From contig JAXMCA010000001.1 of assembly GCA_046349595.1 (NCBI GenBank), forward strand, positions 3,100,001-3,164,000: a stretch of 64,000 nt of DNA, read 5' to 3'. Position numbers and translations under genes: made by a program. Source of the stretch: JACRLW01 sp046349595 (GTDB taxonomy: Bacteria; Planctomycetota; UBA1135; UBA2386). The notes beneath the pieces are model-generated. The model had not been told where the DNA came from. It ran no database searches and saw only the letters and a list, made by a program, of their open reading frames with translations. This document shows, piece after piece, positions 44,183-53,169 of the stretch. Position 1 is the stretch's first letter. Every line of letters starts with the position of its first letter.

Positions 44183-45027
44183 ATGCCAGCACCAGTCCCC
44201 TCGATCGCAGAGCGAAGCCTGCTCCTCGGCTCCGCATTGATCTTCGGGTCCTTCGCGGCACTCCTGGCCGCATTGGAGATCGCGGTCCTGATCCAACCCT
44301 CGCGTCTGATCGGGTACTCCGAAGCCGAGTGGCTGGGCCTCTTCGGTCTCTGGATTCCGGCGGTCGCGACCGTGAGCGCGATGGGTGCTCGCGTCCTTGG
44401 CTCGAGAGCCCTGCGCCGCACGGCGCGCGCGGCCCGACCCCGGCGACGCCGGTTCTCCCTCTCGATCGCATGGGTGATCCCCTGGCTGATCCTCTGCGAC
44501 TGGCGTTGGAGGGAGGCCGCGAATCTACGGATGGAACAGGGGGAAGCAGTCCGCCGCGAAGGCGTGCGCAGGATGCTCCGCCTCGTTCCGACGAACGGCG
44601 ATGCGCAGCACGGATCCGTGTTGTTCGACGCCCTCTCTTGCCAAGGATGCCACGGGAGAGCTGCATCCGGCACGAGCGCGGCTCCCGGCCTCTGGCGCCT
44701 CGCGGACCGTTCGGCAATACGACGCGGCGACCAGACTCCATGGGTCCATAGGCCGGAGAATCGTCGCGCGAAGCGACGATTCGCAGGCCGGAGCGACCCC
44801 AGCCAACAAAGCGGCCTGGGCCCTCCTGGTCGGCGCGCAGCGACGACGCGGCAACCCTTGGGTTGCGGCCCTGGCCGTGATGGGATTTCGTCGTCACCTC
44901 GATCCTCGATCCCTATGCCAGCCTGAATCCGGACTTCCCTCGCGGAGGGATGTCCACCGACTTCTGGCAGAGCTTGTCCCCGCAGGACGTCGCGGATCTC
45001 GCCGCCTACGTCCTGTCGCTGCGCTGA
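44183..45027 (+). pseudogene. Disrupted membrane-anchored cytochrome c gene
   Basis: The 5' part (from ATG 44183) encodes about 185 residues with three hydrophobic helices and then LSCQGCHG, a haem c motif. The frame is lost after about 44750. The 3' part, in another frame (about 44879-45027), resumes with DFVVTSILDPYASLNPDFP and ends DVADLAAYVLSLR, the conserved end of such cytochrome domains. About 130 bases between the parts contain stops in that frame and look like an insertion with a palindrome (44758-44782). A haem protein of an electron chain was probably inactivated. A sequencing error cannot explain the extra length. Confidence 0.62.
44750..44793. repeat. Palindrome flanked by direct repeats (REP/MITE-like)
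   Basis: A perfect 10-bp dyad GAATCGTCGC/GCGACGATTC (44758-44767 and 44773-44782) with a 5-base loop is flanked by direct repeats AGGCCGGAG (44750-44758 and 44785-44793). It sits at the edge of the extra sequence interrupting the cytochrome gene, as a REP- or MITE-like element would. I noticed no second copy elsewhere in the window. Confidence 0.5.
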
Positions 45028-45098
45028 CCGACGATCGACGACGGCGCGCGCCATGTGCCGCACGTCTGCGGACTGGGCGCGATGCCGGGGCACTCGGA

Positions 45099-46910
45099 TC
45101 AGGACCCGAACCGCGCGCTGACCCCGGCGAGGAAGGCCGCAGCATTCGGCGGCCCTTCGGAGATCGTGGTGATCCCATTGGCCTCGATCACGCGCTTCAC
45201 GCGCGGCACCAGACGAGCACCGCTCTCCCTGGTGATGCCGTAGCGCTCGGGCCAGGAGAGCTGCAGGTACCAGAAGGGCAGCAACAACTTCTCCACGCGG
45301 TTGCGGTGCAGGTCGTCGCCCGCGGCGTCGAAGGCACGGCCGAGCGTTTCGACGGCGGCCGCGACGATCTCCGGCGGCGTCACGTCCGGCGGATGCCAGC
45401 CGTTCATCGGGATGTGGTGCGGCGTGCTCGCGCCCCATCGGTCCATCTGGTCGAGGAAGGCGAGCACGTCGTCCGCGGCGTTTCCGTAGTAGCCCGCGCA
45501 GAAGTCGCGGCGGATCTGCATCGGGTCACGCGTCGGATCCCACATCAACTGCGCGCACAGGTAGCTGCGCAGTTCGGCGAGTTCGCCGCCGGGGCTCTGG
45601 ATGTCGCATTGCACCATCACGCCGTCGATGCCGAGCTTCGCGTATTGCTTCAGGTCGCTCGCCAGCGCGGCGAGATTGGGATTGGGTGCGAGGTAGTGCC
45701 AGAAGTTGACGCCGTAGTGCCAGACCCAGATGCGCGGAGCGACGGCGCGCCAGTCGTCGAGCGCCTTGCGGTAGATCGCGCCGAGCGGCGCACAGTCGAT
45801 GCCGTGGAAGTAGCAGGCGTGCTGACACAGGCGGATGACCACGTTGTCGCGCGGGCGCGTGATCTTCGGCGTCGACACCGTGTGCTGGTAGGCGAGCGTG
45901 CCGAGCAGCTTGTCGGGGAAGCGCTTCGCCACCGCGTCGGCGATCGCGTCGACGAAGCGCAGGATCGGTCCGTGTTGCGCGCCCTCCTCCTCCACGACCG
46001 CGCGGCAGGCGTCGCACTCGCACGCACCGCTCTGGCCCGGATAGGCGTCGTTCTGGGAGACGTCGACGCAACTCACCTCGGGATGCTGCTCGAGCCAGCG
46101 CAGCACCCAGTCGGTGCACAGACGCAGCACCTCGGGATTGGTGTAGCAGAGCTGCCCGCCGATCGCGGCGCCGTGGCGTTGCCCGCCGACCAGTCCGTAG
46201 TACTCCGGATGCGCGGGGAAGTTGATGCCGGCGGGCAGCATCGCCTCCGCCGAGTGTGCGAAGGGGCAGATCAGCACACCCGGGATCCGCACGCCTTCGG
46301 CGTTCGGGCGTCCCAGGCATTGGTTGATGTCGTCGCCGTTCAGCCGCAGACGCGCGGCGTAGTCCCAGTCCGAACTGTCGTAGCAGAGGATCTCGCGGTA
46401 GCGGAACGGCGGCGCATAGCGGTGGTCGATCACCGGCAGCACCAGCTCGTCGCGCGCCGGTGTGATCACGCAGTCCCGCGCGAGGAAACGACAGCCGAGC
46501 CAGCGCTCGAGGAGCTCGTAGACCGCGAAGAGCTGGCCGCGTTCGCCACCGCCGAGGATGACGAGATCGCGGCCCACGGTCTTGAGCAGGACACCGTCCT
46601 CGCCGAGATCGCGCACGGTCTCGACGAGACCCGTCGCGCGCGCCGCCTCGCAGGCGCCGAGCAGGAGCGCAGGGCCCGTGCGGGCGTCGCCGTCGACCAC
46701 GATCGGCAGACGCGCACCGCTGATCGACGCGAGGTACCGCTGCAGCTCGGTCGCCGCATGGTCGACCCCGGCTCCGTGGTCGCGGGGAACCACGATGCAG
46801 CAAGCACCGCGACCACCGCGCGCGACAGCGATCTCCGCGGGACCGACCGCACAGCCCTGCAGGATGGAGAGGACGAAGAGGACGAGGACGACGAGCGGAA
46901 TGCAGGGCAT
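45099..46910 (-). CDS. DUF4838-type secreted lipoprotein, glycosidase-like
   Basis: A 603-residue protein. A signal peptide ends in a lipobox (LSILQGC), so the protein is lipid-anchored after export. Residues 30-155 form an alpha/beta domain like the N-terminal part of GH20/GH67 enzymes (HAATELQRYLASISG, LVILGGGERGQLFAVYELL). The long following part resembles DUF4838, found in Planctomycetota and Bacteroidota glycan-degrading proteins, with RIWVWHYGVNFWHYL and CDACRAVVEEEG. Whether it hydrolyses sugar bonds is not established. The ATG at 46910 is chosen to give the lipoprotein signal. It diverges from the next secreted protein gene. Confidence 0.8.
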   Translation of the reverse strand: MPCIPLVVLVLFVLSILQGCAVGPAEIAVARGGRGACCIVVPRDHGAGVDHAATELQRYLASISGARLPIVVDGDARTGPALLLGACEAARATGLVETVRDLGEDGVLLKTVGRDLVILGGGERGQLFAVYELLERWLGCRFLARDCVITPARDELVLPVIDHRYAPPFRYREILCYDSSDWDYAARLRLNGDDINQCLGRPNAEGVRIPGVLICPFAHSAEAMLPAGINFPAHPEYYGLVGGQRHGAAIGGQLCYTNPEVLRLCTDWVLRWLEQHPEVSCVDVSQNDAYPGQSGACECDACRAVVEEEGAQHGPILRFVDAIADAVAKRFPDKLLGTLAYQHTVSTPKITRPRDNVVIRLCQHACYFHGIDCAPLGAIYRKALDDWRAVAPRIWVWHYGVNFWHYLAPNPNLAALASDLKQYAKLGIDGVMVQCDIQSPGGELAELRSYLCAQLMWDPTRDPMQIRRDFCAGYYGNAADDVLAFLDQMDRWGASTPHHIPMNGWHPPDVTPPEIVAAAVETLGRAFDAAGDDLHRNRVEKLLLPFWYLQLSWPERYGITRESGARLVPRVKRVIEANGITTISEGPPNAAAFLAGVSARFGS

Positions 46911-47148
46911 CGATGTCGAGAATCGTGAGCAACGTGAGTATCGGGGCGCTGGGCACGAAGGTCTGCAGAGGCGACGCGCTGGCACCGGTGGCGAGGCGAA
47001 TTCGCATGCGTCGCGAGAACCCGACCGGAACGAGCGCTTCCCCTCCCGGGGCGCGACGGAGAGAGTGCGCTCCGCTGCACCTTCGCCTATTGTCCCGCGC
47101 CCTCGTGCAGCCCTGCGCCTGCCGAATCCCCGCGTCCCGACACCTCAG

Positions 47149-48171
47149 ATGAACACCCGCCTCCTCGCCTCCCTCGTCCTCGCCTCCGGAGTGGCGACCC
47201 TCGCGCCCCTCGCCGCCCAGGTCACCACCAACTCCCTCGCGATCGGCGGCGCCGGCGCGATCGGCTGCCAGGGCAGCGAGGACCCACCGACCCTCAGCGA
47301 AGGCGTGCCGGCGAGTGCGCAGTTCGACGTGACCTACGACCCGGCGACGCATCGCATGACGCTGACGGTGACGAACACCTCGGACGTCGTCGCGAATCAG
47401 GCGAACCCGGTGCTGACGCGGATCTTCCTCAACACGCCGCCCGGTGCGCTGACCGGTGCACTGCTGGTGTCGCAGACCGGATCAGGTGGTGCGAATCCCG
47501 ACTTCGAACTGGAGTTCGGCGCCGAGCGCGCCGGCTGCATCGGCGACTTCGAGCTCAGCCTGGAGACGGAGCACGGAGTGCAAGGTGGCGTCGCCAACGC
47601 CGCAGCACCCTGGATCGGCGGCCCGCCCGGCGCGGCGGCGATCGGTCCCGTCACCTTCGTGATCGATCTGGTCGGTCCGGGTGCCGGCAACGTGAACGCC
47701 CGCGCGCTGACCTACGGCTACTCGGAGAACGGCGCCCGCGATCCGGTGCACGCCGCCGCCAAGTTCCAGGCCGGTGGTGCGACCGCCACCGCGAGCGGCT
47801 GGATCACCTCGGCCACGCGCGTCGCCGACTGCGCGACGTCGATGTGGTTGCTCGGCGAGCCGCGGGTCGGCACCACGGTCACCTTCTGCCGCAACGGCCA
47901 GCGCGCCTGCCACGACTGCATGTGGGTGTCGCTGTTCCCCGGCCCGACCTCGGTCGGCGGCATCACCGCACCGATCGGCTTCCCCCTTCTCGCGGTGCTG
48001 AGCGGCAGCTACTTCACCGAACTGCCGCTGTGCTTCCCGATGCAGATCCCCGACGACCCGAACCTGTCCGGCGTCCCGGTCTACTTCCTGATCGCCACGA
48101 TGGACGACAACGGCCCGACCGGCATCCCGACCTTCTCCTTCGGCGACGTCTTCACCGTGCGCCTGCTGTGA
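47149..48171 (+). CDS. Cysteine-rich secreted protein of unknown function
   Basis: A 340-residue exported protein with a signal peptide (NTRLLASLVLASGVATLAPLAAQ). The mature part is Gly/Ala/Thr-rich and beta-like, with paired cysteines (GCQGSE, GCIGDFE, TFCRNGQRACHDCMW, LPLCFPMQIP), which suggests disulfides. The C-terminal 100 residues (from LLGEPRVGTTVTFCRNG) resemble a domain that recurs at the ends of secreted planctomycetal proteins, as I recall. No enzyme motif is visible. It lies 22 bases before a transmembrane kinase gene, perhaps in one transcript. Confidence 0.72.
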   Translation: MNTRLLASLVLASGVATLAPLAAQVTTNSLAIGGAGAIGCQGSEDPPTLSEGVPASAQFDVTYDPATHRMTLTVTNTSDVVANQANPVLTRIFLNTPPGALTGALLVSQTGSGGANPDFELEFGAERAGCIGDFELSLETEHGVQGGVANAAAPWIGGPPGAAAIGPVTFVIDLVGPGAGNVNARALTYGYSENGARDPVHAAAKFQAGGATATASGWITSATRVADCATSMWLLGEPRVGTTVTFCRNGQRACHDCMWVSLFPGPTSVGGITAPIGFPLLAVLSGSYFTELPLCFPMQIPDDPNLSGVPVYFLIATMDDNGPTGIPTFSFGDVFTVRLL

Positions 48172-48193
48172 GACTGCGCGTCCTCCCGCCCGC

Positions 48194-50752
48194 ATGAACA
48201 CGACCGGATCCGGTGAGCGGGAGATGCCCGAGTGGATCGGGCGCTACAAGGTGCTCGACATCCTCGGCGAGGGCGGGATGGGCACCGTGTACCTCGCCGA
48301 GCAGCGCGAGCCGGTGTGGCGACGCGTCGCGCTGAAGGTGATCAAGCTGGGGATGGACAGCGCCGAGGTGCTGCGTCGCTTCGAGGTGGAGCGGCAGGCT
48401 CTGGCGATGATGGATCACCCCAACATCGCGAAGGTCTTCGATGCCGGCACCACCGACCGGGGGCAGGCGTACTTCTCAATGGAGTACGTCAAGGGCAAGC
48501 CGATCACCGAATACGCCGACGCGATGAAGCTGTCGGTCGAGGATCGACTGCGGCTGTTCCAGCAGGTCTGTCATGGCGTGCAGCACGCCCACCAGAAGGG
48601 CGTGATCCACCGCGACCTCACGCCGCGCAACGTCCTGGTCGTCGACCAGGACGGCGACGTGCGCCCGAAGATCATCGACTTCGGCCTCGCGCGCGCGACC
48701 GACCACCGCCTCACCGAAGGCACGCTGTACACGCAGCAGGGCCAGGTCTTCGGCACCCCGGCCTACATGAGCCCCGAGCAGGCCGGCTTCGAGAACCACG
48801 ACGTCGACACGCGCGCCGACGTCTACACGCTCGGCGTCCTGCTCTACGAGCTGCTCACCGGCGAACTGCCCTTCGGCAAGCCCGGCAACGGACCTGCGGG
48901 GTTCCTCGACTTCCAGCGCAGGATCCGCGAGTCCGAGCCGAAGCTGCCGAGCACGGTGGTGACCGTCGTGGCGAACCGGCCCGCGAACGCCGAGTTGCGC
49001 CACGCCGAGCCGCACACCCTGGTCCGCAAGCTGCGCGGCGATCTGGACTGGATCGTGATGCGCGCGATCGAGCGCGACCGCAACCGGCGCTACGAGACGG
49101 CCAACGCGCTGGCGATGGACATCCAGCGCCATCTCGACGACCAACCGGTGCTCGCCGGACCGCCAACCGCCACCTATCGGCTGCACAAGTTCGTCCGCCG
49201 CTATCGGCTGCAGGTGATCGCCGGCTCGCTCCTTCTGCTCTCGCTGATCGGCGGCGTGATCGGGACGACCTGGTTCCTGTTCGAGGCGCGCGCCAACGAG
49301 ATCCGCGCCGTGAAGGCCGCGGACGACGCGAAGAGCCAGAAGGAACGCGCCGACCAGGAGGCACGTCTCGCGACCGCCGCGCGCGCCGACGCGGACCGGC
49401 GCGCCGTCGCCGAGAAGGAGGCGCGCGAGGAGGCCGTCGCCAACCTCGCCAAGTTCGAGCTGCTCTCCAACGTCGTGCTCCTGCGCGAGGCGAAGGCGAG
49501 TGCCGAGCAACTCGCGCCGGAGACGCCGGACCTCGTCCCGGCGATGAGGGAATGGCTCGCCGATCGCGGTGAGCCGCTCGCCCGCGTGCTGCCCGAACTG
49601 GAGAAGACGCTCGACGAGCTGCGCAAGCGCGGCAAGCCTCGCGAGGGGGGCGAGACGAGCTTCGGATTCGAGCAGCGTGGTGACCAGTTCCTGCACGACA
49701 CGCTCGACCGCCTAGTCGCGGACCTGCACGCCTTCGTCGACGAGAAGAACGGGCAGCTCCAGACCATCCGCGACCGCCTCGCCTGGTCCGAGTCGGTGCA
49801 GAAGCTCAGCATCGACGACCACAAGGACGACTGGGTCGCCGCGCGTCGCGCGATCCTTCGCGCCGACGACCAGGTCGCGAGCAAGCTCTACGCCGATCCG
49901 GCGATCGAGCTCGAACCCCAGCTCGGTCTCGTCCCGATCGGGATGAACCCGGTGACGAAGCTGTGGGAGTTCTACGACCTGCGCTCGGCGGAACCGGGCA
50001 CGCCGATCCCCGCGTTCCGCGCCGACGGCACGCTCGAGGTCCGGCCCGAGACCGGCATCGTGCTCGTGCTGCTGCCCGGCGGCGAGATCATGATCACCGG
50101 TGATCCGGCGTCGGGTTCGGCCGGAGACACGCAGAAGCACGTCGCGCAGGTCGAGCCCTTCTTCATCTCGCGCTACGAGATGACGCAGGCGCAGTGGCGC
50201 CGCCTGTCGCGGGGCGACAATCCGAGCTACTACGTCGCCGGCCGCGAGATCGCCGCCGCGAGGGCGACGATCACCGAGGTGCATCCGGTGGAGCAGGTGA
50301 GCTGGCCGATGTGCGAGAGGCTCCTGCACATCCACGGACTCCGGCTGCCGACCGACACGCAGTGGGAATACGCCTGCCGCGCCGGGACCGAGACCACCTG
50401 GAGCACCGGCCCCGACTCCAAGTCGCTGCAGGGCTTCGCGAACGTCGCCGACGCCACCGCGAAGAAGGTCGTCCCCACCTGGACCTGCGACCCCCTGATC
50501 GACGACGGCTGGGTCATCCACGCCCCGGTCGGCAGCTTCGGCTTCAACGCCTTCGGACTCCACGACGTGCACGGCAACGTCTGGGAGTGGTGCCAGGACG
50601 CCTTCGGCACCTCCGGCGCGCGCGTGATGCGCGGCGGCTCGCACACCAACGCACCCGATCTCGCCGCCTCGGGCAATCGCAGCTCGGCACCGGCCGACGC
50701 GCGGTCGAACAACCTGGGCCTGCGCCCGGCGCGGCTGCTGACCAACCGCTGA
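48194..50752 (+). CDS. Transmembrane Ser/Thr kinase with FGE/SUMF1 domain
   Basis: An 852-residue protein. The kinase domain (18-320) has GEGGMG (25-30), Lys48, HRDLTPRN (139-146), DFG (162-164) and SPE (193-195). A transmembrane helix lies at about 336-360, then a long coiled coil (about 365-540). The C-terminal third (about 625-852) is a formylglycine-generating-enzyme fold: VLLPGGEIMITGDP, FFISRYEMTQAQWRRL, RLPTDTQWEYACRAGTET, HDVHGNVWEWCQDAFG and RVMRGGSHTN. The usual Lys of HRDLKPxN is Thr, which may lower or alter catalysis. FGE-fold domains on planctomycetal kinases are thought to act as sensors or binding modules. Confidence 0.92.
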   Translation: MNTTGSGEREMPEWIGRYKVLDILGEGGMGTVYLAEQREPVWRRVALKVIKLGMDSAEVLRRFEVERQALAMMDHPNIAKVFDAGTTDRGQAYFSMEYVKGKPITEYADAMKLSVEDRLRLFQQVCHGVQHAHQKGVIHRDLTPRNVLVVDQDGDVRPKIIDFGLARATDHRLTEGTLYTQQGQVFGTPAYMSPEQAGFENHDVDTRADVYTLGVLLYELLTGELPFGKPGNGPAGFLDFQRRIRESEPKLPSTVVTVVANRPANAELRHAEPHTLVRKLRGDLDWIVMRAIERDRNRRYETANALAMDIQRHLDDQPVLAGPPTATYRLHKFVRRYRLQVIAGSLLLLSLIGGVIGTTWFLFEARANEIRAVKAADDAKSQKERADQEARLATAARADADRRAVAEKEAREEAVANLAKFELLSNVVLLREAKASAEQLAPETPDLVPAMREWLADRGEPLARVLPELEKTLDELRKRGKPREGGETSFGFEQRGDQFLHDTLDRLVADLHAFVDEKNGQLQTIRDRLAWSESVQKLSIDDHKDDWVAARRAILRADDQVASKLYADPAIELEPQLGLVPIGMNPVTKLWEFYDLRSAEPGTPIPAFRADGTLEVRPETGIVLVLLPGGEIMITGDPASGSAGDTQKHVAQVEPFFISRYEMTQAQWRRLSRGDNPSYYVAGREIAAARATITEVHPVEQVSWPMCERLLHIHGLRLPTDTQWEYACRAGTETTWSTGPDSKSLQGFANVADATAKKVVPTWTCDPLIDDGWVIHAPVGSFGFNAFGLHDVHGNVWEWCQDAFGTSGARVMRGGSHTNAPDLAASGNRSSAPADARSNNLGLRPARLLTNR

Positions 50753-50858
50753 GCACCGCGCGCCCGATCCGACGATTCGCCCGGGTACTTCCAAGCTCGG
50801 CGGCACGCGCTTCCATCTGCGGACGACTCCGCACACCACGCGGATCCGGAGACTCCCA

Positions 50859-51920
50859 TTGATCATCGCCGCCGTGGGACGCGCCCTGCCGCGTCACCGC
50901 TACGAACAGGACACCATCCGGAGCTTCCTCGCCGGACTCTGGTCGGAGGAACCGGCGCTCGTCGAACGCATGTTCCGCATGCACGGCAACGCCTGCGTGC
51001 AGACCCGACACCTCGCGCTGCCGCTCGAGGCCTACCGCGATCTCGACACCTTCGGCAGGGCGAACGACGCATGGATCGCCGCTGCGCTCGATCTCGGCCA
51101 GACCGCGCTCGAGGACGCGCTGCAGCGCTGCGGACTCTCAGCGTCCGACGTCGACGCGCTGTTCACGGTGTCGGTGACCGGCATCGCCTCGCCCGCTCTC
51201 GACGCACGCCTGATGAACCGCATGCCGCTGCGCCACGACCTCAAGCGCATCCCGATCTTCGGGCTCGGCTGCGTCGCCGGAGTCGCCGGCATCGCGCGCG
51301 CCGCCGACTACGTGCGTGCCTTCCCCGACCAGATCGCCGTCCTGCTCTCGGTCGAGTTGTGTTCGCTGACCTTCCAGCGCGACGACACCTCGACGGCGCA
51401 CGTGATCTCCGCCGGACTGTTCGGCGACGGTGCCGCGGCCGTCGTGGTGCTCGGTGCGGAGCGCGCGCGGCGCATGGGTCTGTCCGGCGCGAAGGTGCTC
51501 GCGACGCGCTCGGTGTTCTACCCCGACACCGAACACGTGATGGGCTGGCAGATCTCGGAGCAGGGCTTCCGCATCGTGCTGTCCGCCGAGGTGCCGCGCG
51601 TCGCGCGCGAGTTCCTCGGCCCGGACGTCGACCGCTTCCTCGCCGACCACGGTCTCGACCGCAGCGCGATCGGGTCATGGATCTGCCACCCCGGCGGACC
51701 CAAGGTGCTGCAGGCGATGCAGGACTCGCTCGACCTCACCGATCACGACGTGCGCTTCGCCCGCGAGATCCTCGCGAGGCAGGGCAACCTGTCGAGCACC
51801 TCGGTGCTGATGGTGCTGCGCGAGGTCTTCGAGCGCGCGCGACCGGGGCCCGGCGAGAGGAGCCTGCTGATCGCCATGGGGCCCGCGTTCTGCTCCGAGA
51901 TCGTGATGGCGGAGTGGTGA
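50859..51920 (+). CDS. Type III polyketide synthase
   Basis: A 353-residue thiolase-fold synthase. Catalytic residues are visible at Cys138 (FGLGCVAGVAG), His277 (CHPGGPKVL) and Asn310 (GNLSSTSVL). The spacings 139 and 33 equal those of Cys164, His303 and Asn336 in chalcone synthase, which excludes FabH (FabH uses a shorter spacing). Such enzymes condense malonyl-CoA onto an acyl starter to make pyrones, resorcinols or chalcone-like products. The TTG start at 50859 is chosen for GGAG about nine bases upstream. Unlike common type III PKS operons, no methyltransferase or oxidase follows. Product unknown. Confidence 0.9.
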   Translation: MIIAAVGRALPRHRYEQDTIRSFLAGLWSEEPALVERMFRMHGNACVQTRHLALPLEAYRDLDTFGRANDAWIAAALDLGQTALEDALQRCGLSASDVDALFTVSVTGIASPALDARLMNRMPLRHDLKRIPIFGLGCVAGVAGIARAADYVRAFPDQIAVLLSVELCSLTFQRDDTSTAHVISAGLFGDGAAAVVVLGAERARRMGLSGAKVLATRSVFYPDTEHVMGWQISEQGFRIVLSAEVPRVAREFLGPDVDRFLADHGLDRSAIGSWICHPGGPKVLQAMQDSLDLTDHDVRFAREILARQGNLSSTSVLMVLREVFERARPGPGERSLLIAMGPAFCSEIVMAEW

Positions 51921-51936
51921 ACGGGACCCCGCGCGC

Positions 51937-53130
51937 TCAGTCGCGCAGCACGATCCCGAAGTGCGTGTAGGTCGGCCGCTCGACACCCCCATCGTCGCTG
52001 GGCACGTTCACCAGACCGCCGAACTCGCGCACGAACATGCACGACGAGCCGCCCTCGTCGCACAACATCGCGCCCTGCACGCCGAAGGCGGCGAGGAACC
52101 AGCCGGCCTGTGGACGCGTGAAGCCGTAGCTCCACTGCGGCTGACGACCGTCGACGACCAGCAGGAACAGGCGCTCCCCCTGTGCATCGACACCCATCAC
52201 GGTGCGCGGCTGGTTGAAGCGGAAGGCGTCGGTCTCGACCTCGCCGTCGACGATGCAGTCGACGCGACCCCAGATGGCATCGGTCGCGGCGGACGGGAGC
52301 TCGCGTGGAGTGGACGAGCCGGCGACGAAGTGCACGCGGCGCTGCGCGTCGAACCACAGGAAGGGGCGCGGGTTGCCGGGCTGTTCGCGCAGCAGCACCT
52401 CGCCGCGTCGCATCAGATGCCCGATCCACGGCCCGAACCCGCAGTCGGGCCGCGGCGAGTTGCCGGCCTCGCCGTTGATCGCCAGCGCACAGCCGTGCGA
52501 TCGCGCGAAGTCGGAGGTCCGGGTCTTGTGCTCGAGCGTGGCGCCGAGCTCGATCGAGACGCGCGGCGAGCGCAGATCGACGACGGCGAGGAGGGCCTCG
52601 ATCGGAGGATCGTCGAAGTGAGCCCGCACCAGATCGATCGCGTCGTTCAGGATCGACGCACGCAGTTCGAAGCGCGGGAAGTGCTCGGCCAGCGCGGTGC
52701 GCGCCGCCCCCACGTCGACGAGCGGAGCCGTGCGGCGCGGACCCGGGCGCGCGAGGTTCTCGAGGATCGCCGCGGTCGTCGCATCAGCGCGCATCCGCAG
52801 GCGATCGATCTGCCCCTGCAACTGCGCCATGCGGTGGTCGAAGACGGCGACCGCTCCGAACACGGCCACGGCGAGGGCCAGCACGCGTAGCGCAGCCGCG
52901 AGCGCCGGTCGTCGCCCGCTCCTCTGCGAACGACGTGCGAGCAGCCACAGGCACGCGGCGATCACCGCCACCACCGCGAGCAGCACCGCGACCGGCAAGT
53001 CGAGCAACCGGGCGAAGGTCGCGAGCAGGCTGTCGATCAGGTGGTTGACCGTCTCGCGCAGGCTCCCGCCCGAATCGGCCTGCGGGGGAATCCATGCCCG
53101 CGCGGTGGACAGGTCGGTGGCGGAGAGCAT
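51937..53130 (-). CDS. Membrane-anchored phosphodiester glycosidase-like protein
   Basis: A 397-residue protein with two N-terminal membrane helices (about 44-65 and 77-97), followed by a NAGPA-type domain. This family includes N-acetylglucosamine-1-phosphodiester alpha-N-acetylglucosaminidase and exopolysaccharide-associated bacterial homologues. Typical strings are ALAINGEA, RTVMGVDAQGERLFLLVVDGR and GAMLCDEGGSSCMF. It probably acts at the outer side of the membrane on polysaccharides or phosphodiester-linked sugars. It converges on the polyketide synthase gene. Confidence 0.85.
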   Translation of the reverse strand: MLSATDLSTARAWIPPQADSGGSLRETVNHLIDSLLATFARLLDLPVAVLLAVVAVIAACLWLLARRSQRSGRRPALAAALRVLALAVAVFGAVAVFDHRMAQLQGQIDRLRMRADATTAAILENLARPGPRRTAPLVDVGAARTALAEHFPRFELRASILNDAIDLVRAHFDDPPIEALLAVVDLRSPRVSIELGATLEHKTRTSDFARSHGCALAINGEAGNSPRPDCGFGPWIGHLMRRGEVLLREQPGNPRPFLWFDAQRRVHFVAGSSTPRELPSAATDAIWGRVDCIVDGEVETDAFRFNQPRTVMGVDAQGERLFLLVVDGRQPQWSYGFTRPQAGWFLAAFGVQGAMLCDEGGSSCMFVREFGGLVNVPSDDGGVERPTYTHFGIVLRD

Positions 53131-53169
53131 CGCTGCGCGCGGATCCTACGCGCGCGAGCCCGCGGCGCA

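Noticed and set aside
50859..51920. FabH-type 3-oxoacyl-ACP synthase III
   Set aside because: The Cys-His-Asn spacing (139 and 33) fits type III polyketide synthases rather than FabH.
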